The notes under the pieces were generated by a model. The model did not search any database. It saw only the letters and a list, made by a program, of their open reading frames with translations, and had not been told where the DNA came from. From assembly GCF_003963535.1 (NCBI RefSeq), contig NZ_CP034539.1, forward strand, positions 4,774,001-4,838,000: DNA of 64,000 nt, written 5' to 3'. Below are positions 60,272 through 64,000 of this stretch, piece after piece. Made by a program: the position numbers and the translations under genes. Each line of letters begins with the position of its first letter. The first letter of the stretch is position 1. The DNA is from Streptomyces cyaneochromogenes (GTDB lineage Bacteria > Actinomycetota > Actinomycetes > Streptomycetales > Streptomycetaceae).

Positions 60272-60817
60272 TCACGCCGGTGCCCCCGCGGCCGGCGCCG
60301 GCTCCCGCTGGGCCAGTTGCGGCCCCGTCTCCTGGTGCGCCGACGACGACGGCTCGGCCTGCGTGGGTGTCGGCGTGGCGGACGTCGGCTGCTCGGTCGG
60401 CGTCGGTTCGGGATCCGCCGTCCGGGTGGGCGTCGGCTCGGCCGTACGCGTGGGTCCCGGCTGCTGGCTCTCCCCCGGCCGCCCCGGCTTGCCCCCCGCC
60501 GGAGCGGACGCGCTCACCTCCGCGGACGGCGAGGCCGAGGGCGCCGCGGACTCGCCGGCCTTCTTCTTCCGCGCGCCCTTGCCGTCCTTGTCCTTGCCCC
60601 GCTCCCGCTTGCCGCCCTCCGCATGGGCCCCGTCCCCGGCCCCACCGCCGGACACGGCCGACCCCCCGTCGGGCGCCTCACCACCCCGCTGCCCGGCCGA
60701 CTGCGACGGCTTCGCACTCCCGCCTCCGCCGTCGTCGCCCACGCTCATGCAGCCGGCGGCAGCGGCGACGGCCATGACCGTGGCGGCCAGACGGACGGGT
60801 ACGTACAAGGGGCGCAC
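60272..60817 (-). CDS. Low-complexity secreted lipoprotein
   Basis: About 181 residues. A short signal with lipobox 'VMAVAAAAGCMSVG' (Cys at about 23) is followed by a Gly/Lys-charged stretch ('KRERGKDKDGKGARKKKAGE') and a Pro/Thr-rich tail ('TRTAEPTPTRTADPEPTPTE'). This looks like a cell-wall-spanning stalk without a folded domain. The GTG at 60817 has GGAGGTGG 5 bases upstream, which settles the start over the TTG at 60832. Function unknown. Confidence 0.78.
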   Translation of the reverse strand: MRPLYVPVRLAATVMAVAAAAGCMSVGDDGGGGSAKPSQSAGQRGGEAPDGGSAVSGGGAGDGAHAEGGKRERGKDKDGKGARKKKAGESAAPSASPSAEVSASAPAGGKPGRPGESQQPGPTRTAEPTPTRTADPEPTPTEQPTSATPTPTQAEPSSSAHQETGPQLAQREPAPAAGAPA

Positions 60818-60927
60818 GCGAGCCACCTCCAAGGGCGGGCGAAGAAGTCAACCTGCCCAACTCCCGCCGCCCACAAGAGGACACGCGCTCCGCGACAGAG
60901 CCTCACACCGGCACGACCGGCGCTCGC

Positions 60928-61278
60928 TCACCCGTACCCGAGCGCGTGCAGCCGCTCGTCGTCGATCCCGAAGTGATGCGCGATCTCGTGCACCACCGTC
61001 ACCTCGGTCTCCTCGACGACCTCCTCCCGCGACTCGCACATCCGCAACGTCGGCCCCCGGTAGATCGTGATCCGGTCCGGCAGCACCCCGGCGTACCACT
61101 CCCCGCGCTCGGTCAGCGGCGTTCCCTCGTACAGCCCGAGCAGCTCGGGATCGTCCGCGGGCGGTTCGTCCTCGACGAACACCGCGACGTTGTCCATCAG
61201 CCGCGTCAGCTCCGGCGGAATCCGGTCCAGCGCCTCGGCGACCAGTTCCTCGAACTCCTCGCGCGTCATCTCCAGCAC
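60928..61278 (-). CDS. Small zinc metallopeptidase-like protein (DUF1025 type)
   Basis: About 116 residues from the GTG at 61278; the frame stays open to an ATG at 61347 (139 residues). The start region 'MTREEFEELVAEALDRIPPE' and the C-terminal 'TVVHEIAHHFGIDDERLHAL' are typical: H-E-x-x-H-H forms a minimal zinc site with a following Asp/Glu. Such single-domain proteins occur widely in actinobacteria, with unknown substrate. Divergent from the metallophosphoesterase gene, whose start is about 95 bp away. Confidence 0.85.
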   Translation of the reverse strand: MLEMTREEFEELVAEALDRIPPELTRLMDNVAVFVEDEPPADDPELLGLYEGTPLTERGEWYAGVLPDRITIYRGPTLRMCESREEVVEETEVTVVHEIAHHFGIDDERLHALGYG

Positions 61279-61372
61279 AGGCCCATTGTCGGGTACGACA
61301 CCCAGGATGCCGCGGGGCAGGAGCCGCCAACGGCCCCGCATATCCATCCCGGCGCCTGGGCATACGGGACCA

Positions 61373-62944
61373 ATGGCCCGCGTCCCCGCCGCAGTCCTGA
61401 AGGCCCTCGGTCACCTCCCCAGGGCCCCACACGCCCTGGCCCGCCGCTACGCCAACCGCCGCCCGCACCCCACCCCGGAACTCGTGTCCCAGCCGCACCC
61501 CTGGACACGCGCCCTGGGCCTGGTGACCGTCGCCCTCGTCGGCACCTGGCTCGGCCTGCTGATCGTCGGCAACGTGCGCGTCCCGGTCGGCCCCATGGAC
61601 ACGACGATGACCCTGCGCCCCTCCCTCACCGGCGGCACGAAGATCAACGTCTCTCCGCTCGGCGCCCTCCAACTCGACAGCCACGTGGCCCCCGTGCGCC
61701 TGGACGTCAACGTCGACCAGCTGGACGCAGCCCGCTCCCAGGCCCTCGTCGACCACCCCGAACGTCTCTCCGGCCTCCAGGACGAGGTCTCCCAGGACGT
61801 CGCCCACGGCACCCGCGACCTGGCCGTACGCAGCTGCGTGGCCGTCGTCTCCGGCGCCACCGCGCTGGGCCTCGCCGTCTACCGCCGCCCCCGCCGGGCC
61901 CTCGCGGCCGGCGGCCTGGCCCTCACCCTCCTGGCCGCCTCCGGAGGCACGGCGTTCGCCACCTGGAACCCCGAGTCGGTCCTGGAGCCGAGGTTCTCGG
62001 GCCTGCTCTCCTCGGCCCCGTCCCTGGTCGGCAACGCACGCAGCATCGTCACCGAATTCGACGTCTACCAGAAGGAGTTGGCCCGCCTGGTCACCAACGT
62101 GACCAAGCTCTACGACGCCACGTCCACGCTCCCCGCGTACGCCCCGGACCCGAGCACCATCCGTGTCCTGCACGTCTCCGACATCCACCTCAACCCCGCG
62201 AGCTGGAAGATCATCGCCTCGCTCGTCGACCAGTACAAGGTCAACGTGATCGTCGACTCCGGCGACACCATGGACCACGGCACGGCCGCCGAGAACGGCT
62301 TCCTGGACCCCATCGAGGACCTCGGCGCCCCCTACGTCTGGGTCCGCGGCAACCACGACTCCCGCGTCACCCAGCGCTATCTGGAAGACCTGAAGAACGT
62401 CCACGTCCTGGACGACGGCAAGGCGAAGACCATCGCGGGCCTGCGCTTCGCGGGCATCGGCGACCCCCAGTTCACCCCCGACCGCTCCCAGGTCCCCGGC
62501 GGCGACGCGGCCAACGAACTGGCGGGCGCCCGCCTGGCCACGTCCCTGCGCGACCAGGAAGCCGCCGGCACCCCCGTCGACGTGGCCGTCGCCCACGAAC
62601 CGGTGGCCGCCCGCCAGACCGACGGCGAGGTCCCCCTGGCCCTCGCCGGCCACCTCCACCACCAGGAGATGGAGGTCCTGCCGTACGGCACGCGCCTGCG
62701 CATCGAGGGCTCCACGGGCGGCAGCGGACTGCGCGCGATCGAGGGCGAACACCCCGACCCCATCCAGACGTCGATCCTCTACTTCGACCGCGACACCCGC
62801 CGCCTGCAGGCCTGGGACGAGATCGAACTGGGCGGCCTGGGCCTGACGACGGCGGAGGTACGCCGCCACCTCCCCGAGGAGAACCAGCCGGGCGCGACGG
62901 GCTCCCCCAGCCCGTCCGTCACCTCCCCCACCCCCAGCCCGTAA
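61373..62944 (+). CDS. Membrane-anchored metallophosphoesterase
   Basis: About 523 residues. N-terminal transmembrane segment ('ALGLVTVALVGTWLGLLIVG') and a second hydrophobic pair (about 155-205) flank an extracytoplasmic-like region. The C-terminal ~250 residues carry calcineurin-like motifs: 'VLHVSDIHLN', 'VDSGDTMDHG', 'VRGNHDSR', 'VAHEP' and 'LAGHLHHQ', the binuclear metal ligands. A Pro/Ser/Thr tail ends the protein. It should hydrolyse phosphoesters; substrate unknown. The start is the ATG at 61373. Confidence 0.9.
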   Translation: MARVPAAVLKALGHLPRAPHALARRYANRRPHPTPELVSQPHPWTRALGLVTVALVGTWLGLLIVGNVRVPVGPMDTTMTLRPSLTGGTKINVSPLGALQLDSHVAPVRLDVNVDQLDAARSQALVDHPERLSGLQDEVSQDVAHGTRDLAVRSCVAVVSGATALGLAVYRRPRRALAAGGLALTLLAASGGTAFATWNPESVLEPRFSGLLSSAPSLVGNARSIVTEFDVYQKELARLVTNVTKLYDATSTLPAYAPDPSTIRVLHVSDIHLNPASWKIIASLVDQYKVNVIVDSGDTMDHGTAAENGFLDPIEDLGAPYVWVRGNHDSRVTQRYLEDLKNVHVLDDGKAKTIAGLRFAGIGDPQFTPDRSQVPGGDAANELAGARLATSLRDQEAAGTPVDVAVAHEPVAARQTDGEVPLALAGHLHHQEMEVLPYGTRLRIEGSTGGSGLRAIEGEHPDPIQTSILYFDRDTRRLQAWDEIELGGLGLTTAEVRRHLPEENQPGATGSPSPSVTSPTPSP

Positions 62945-63024
62945 ACCGTTTTGGCGATACCTCCCGCCATCCCATATGCTTCTCACGTCCCCGACGCGCT
63001 GAGAAGCGCCCAGGCGGGCCGATA

Positions 63025-63097
63025 GCCCTCATCGTCTAGCGGCCTAGGACGCCGCCCTTTCAAGGCGGTAGCACGGGTTCGAATCCCGTTGGGGGCA
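63025..63097 (+). tRNA. tRNA-Glu (TTC)
   Basis: 73 bases. Acceptor GCCCTCA/TGGGGGC, anticodon loop CTTTCAA with TTC, T-arm CGGG-TTCGAAT-CCCG. First of a three-tRNA cluster. Confidence 0.96.
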
Positions 63098-63134
63098 CGC
63101 AGTACGGTGTGCGACACTGTCGTACGCATCGCTT

Positions 63135-63209
63135 GGTCCTGTGGAGCAGTTTGGAGTGCTCGCCACCCTGTCAAGGTGGAGGCCGCGGGTTCAAATCCCG
63201 TCAGGACCG
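63135..63209 (+). tRNA. tRNA-Asp (GTC)
   Basis: 75 bases. Acceptor GGTCCTG/CAGGACC, discriminator G, anticodon loop CTGTCAA with GTC, T-arm GCGGG-TTCAAAT-CCCGT. Confidence 0.96.
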
Positions 63210-63231
63210 CTGAGGCTTCTCGAAGCCTCAT

Positions 63232-63305
63232 GGCTGGGTAGCTCAGTTGGTACGAGCGTCCGCCTGAAAAGCGGAAGGTCGCCGGTTCGACCCCGGCCCC
63301 AGCCA
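63232..63305 (+). tRNA. tRNA-Phe (GAA)
   Basis: 74 bases. Acceptor GGCTGGG/CCCAGCC, anticodon stem CCGCC..GGCGG-like with loop CTGAAAA (GAA), T-arm GCCGG-TTCGACC-CCGGC. A damaged copy follows at 63480. Confidence 0.95.
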
Positions 63306-63324
63306 CCGCAGCCCTGACCAGGGC

Positions 63325-63360
63325 GAACACCCCCTCAGGGACCTCCCCGAGGGGGTGTTC
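63325..63360 (+). terminator. Terminator of the tRNA cluster
   Basis: GAACACCCCCTC (63325-63336) pairs perfectly with GAGGGGGTGTTC (63349-63360) around a 12-base loop, followed by TCAT. Confidence 0.92.
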
Positions 63361-63411
63361 TCATATCCCCGCACCCACCCCACTCGCTACCCCGCCCAGG
63401 CGGAGGCCGCG

Positions 63412-63543
63412 CCCGCGGCGCAGCCGCAATCGGGTACAGCACATCCCGTCAGGACCGCTGAGGCTTCTCGAAGCCTCATGACTGGGTAGCTCAGTTGGCA
63501 CCAGCGTCCACCTGGCCGTATCGGATTGCGGCTGCGCCGCGGC
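63412..63543. repeat. Inverted repeat bracketing the broken tRNA-Phe 5' half
   Basis: CCGCGGCGCAGCCGCAATC (63413-63431) reappears inverted as GATTGCGGCTGCGCCGCGG within 63518-63543, about 23 of 26 bases matching overall. The second arm replaces the anticodon loop of the tRNA-Phe copy. Confidence 0.8.
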
Positions 63544-63578
63544 CGGAAGGTCGCCGGTTCGACCCCGGCCCCAGCCAC
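63480..63578 (+). pseudogene. tRNA-Phe pseudogene with disrupted anticodon arm
   Basis: The 5' part (GACTGGGTAGCTCAGTTGG) and 3' part (GGTCGCCGGTTCGACCCCGG) copy tRNA-Phe. The anticodon loop is replaced by about 29 foreign bases, and position 2 is G to A, breaking an acceptor pair. The copy includes the spacer before tRNA-Phe (from 63443) and the downstream GCCCTCACCAGGGC, so a whole segment was duplicated. Confidence 0.85.
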
Positions 63579-63600
63579 CGCAGCCCTCACCAGGGCACGC

Positions 63601-63628
63601 GGCCCCACCGAAGATCTTCGGTGGGGCC
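63601..63628. terminator. Perfect palindrome, probable terminator
   Basis: GGCCCCACCGAAGA-TCTTCGGTGGGGCC is a perfect 28-bp palindrome followed by GTTTCC. It lies after the tRNA-Phe copy and before hrpA. Confidence 0.8.
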
Positions 63629-63714
63629 GTTTCCGTGTCGGACCAGACCGTGCGCGGGGGCCGGCACAAAAGGGTTCGACCCTTCTTTCGCCGGGATGAG
63701 ATCCTGGATCGCGT

Positions 63715-64000
63715 ATGTCTACGCACCCTGCCCCCGCCCTCGGCCCCCTGGCCCCCCGCCTGAGCGAGCTCTCCCTGCGCGACGCGCACCGGCTCGGTCG
63801 GCGGCTCGAAGGTGCGCGCAAGATCCGTAAGCCGGAGGCGCGCGCCGCCGTGCTCGCCGAGATCGAGGCGGAGATCGCCAAGGGCGAGGAACGCATCGCC
63901 ACCCGCCGCACGCGCGTACCGGTGGTGACGTACCCCGAACAGCTGCCGGTCAGCCAGAAGAAGGACCAGATCGCGGCCGCCATCCGCGACCACCAGGTCG
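63715..64000 (+). CDS. hrpA: ATP-dependent RNA helicase HrpA, N-terminal part (cut by window end)
   Basis: 95 codons are visible from the ATG at 63715. 'LSLRDAHRLGRRLEGARKIR' and 'VPVVTYPEQLPVSQKKDQIA' with 'AAIRDHQV' are the characteristic stretch just before the DEAH helicase P-loop of HrpA. The complete protein in this family is about 1300 residues; the catalytic motifs lie beyond the window. It is followed by no stop within the window. Confidence 0.9.
   Translation, partial: MSTHPAPALGPLAPRLSELSLRDAHRLGRRLEGARKIRKPEARAAVLAEIEAEIAKGEERIATRRTRVPVVTYPEQLPVSQKKDQIAAAIRDHQV

Noticed and set aside
57836-60976. 1046-codon plus-strand open frame opposite the DEAD-box helicase
   Set aside because: Its Val/Thr/Ala-repeat sequence is the antisense of the RGG tail and has no family features; the minus strand carries all helicase motifs.

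Overview
The window is high-GC actinobacterial DNA, almost certainly from a Streptomyces chromosome. The evidence is the very strong third-position GC, GTG/TTG starts behind GGAGG-type ribosome sites, an AtrA-type TetR regulator, a BTAD/NB-ARC (AfsR-like) regulator, SpoIIE-type phosphatases, a c-di-AMP riboswitch in front of a cell-wall peptidase, and GC-rich intergenic repeats of a kind common in Streptomyces.

Left part (0.3-31 kb): conserved chromosomal genes. MarR/MFS, a PAS-SpoIIE-HATPase phosphatase, an NDH-2 dehydrogenase, AtrA, an ECF sigma factor fused to a membrane anchor and an extracellular NPCBM-like domain, an AfsR-like regulator, an asparagine-synthetase-like protein and a TPR regulator follow one another. 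From memory this order matches the atrA (SCO4118) neighbourhood of S. coelicolor. Next come a decayed histidine phosphatase, lhgO, trmB, a PrsW protease, a riboswitch-controlled M23 peptidase, a second SpoIIE phosphatase, initiator tRNA, a riboflavin-type locus (reductase-deaminase fusion, MarR, ribA) and a secreted subtilase.

Middle part (31-42 kb): accessory. An arsenic locus (arsM divergent from arsR-aquaporin-arsC) is followed by an MBL-fold hydrolase with a nested inverted-repeat operator. Then comes a three-gene unit (small Cys-containing protein, membrane protein, alpha/beta hydrolase lacking its nucleophile Ser) that converges on a 1526-residue TPR-CHAT caspase-like protein. This is the best candidate for an undescribed system.

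From 43.3 to 52.8 kb lies a 9.46-kb island bounded by a 48-bp perfect repeat of the tRNA-Lys(TTT) 3' end, with no integrase visible. It carries four DUF5994-type genes, some sharing a conserved leader, STAS and STAS-GNAT proteins, a desaturase with a frameshifted ferredoxin reductase, and many gene fragments (ANTAR, lipase with an inverted tail, IS481). Amidase and unknown fragments lie just outside its left end.

Right part (52.8-64 kb): housekeeping and envelope genes (APC permease, FG-GAP secreted protein, DEAD-box helicase with an RGG tail, lipoprotein, small metalloprotease, metallophosphoesterase), a Glu-Asp-Phe tRNA cluster, a broken tRNA-Phe copy, and the start of hrpA. Coding assignments rest on reading the translations and motifs; no database search was possible.
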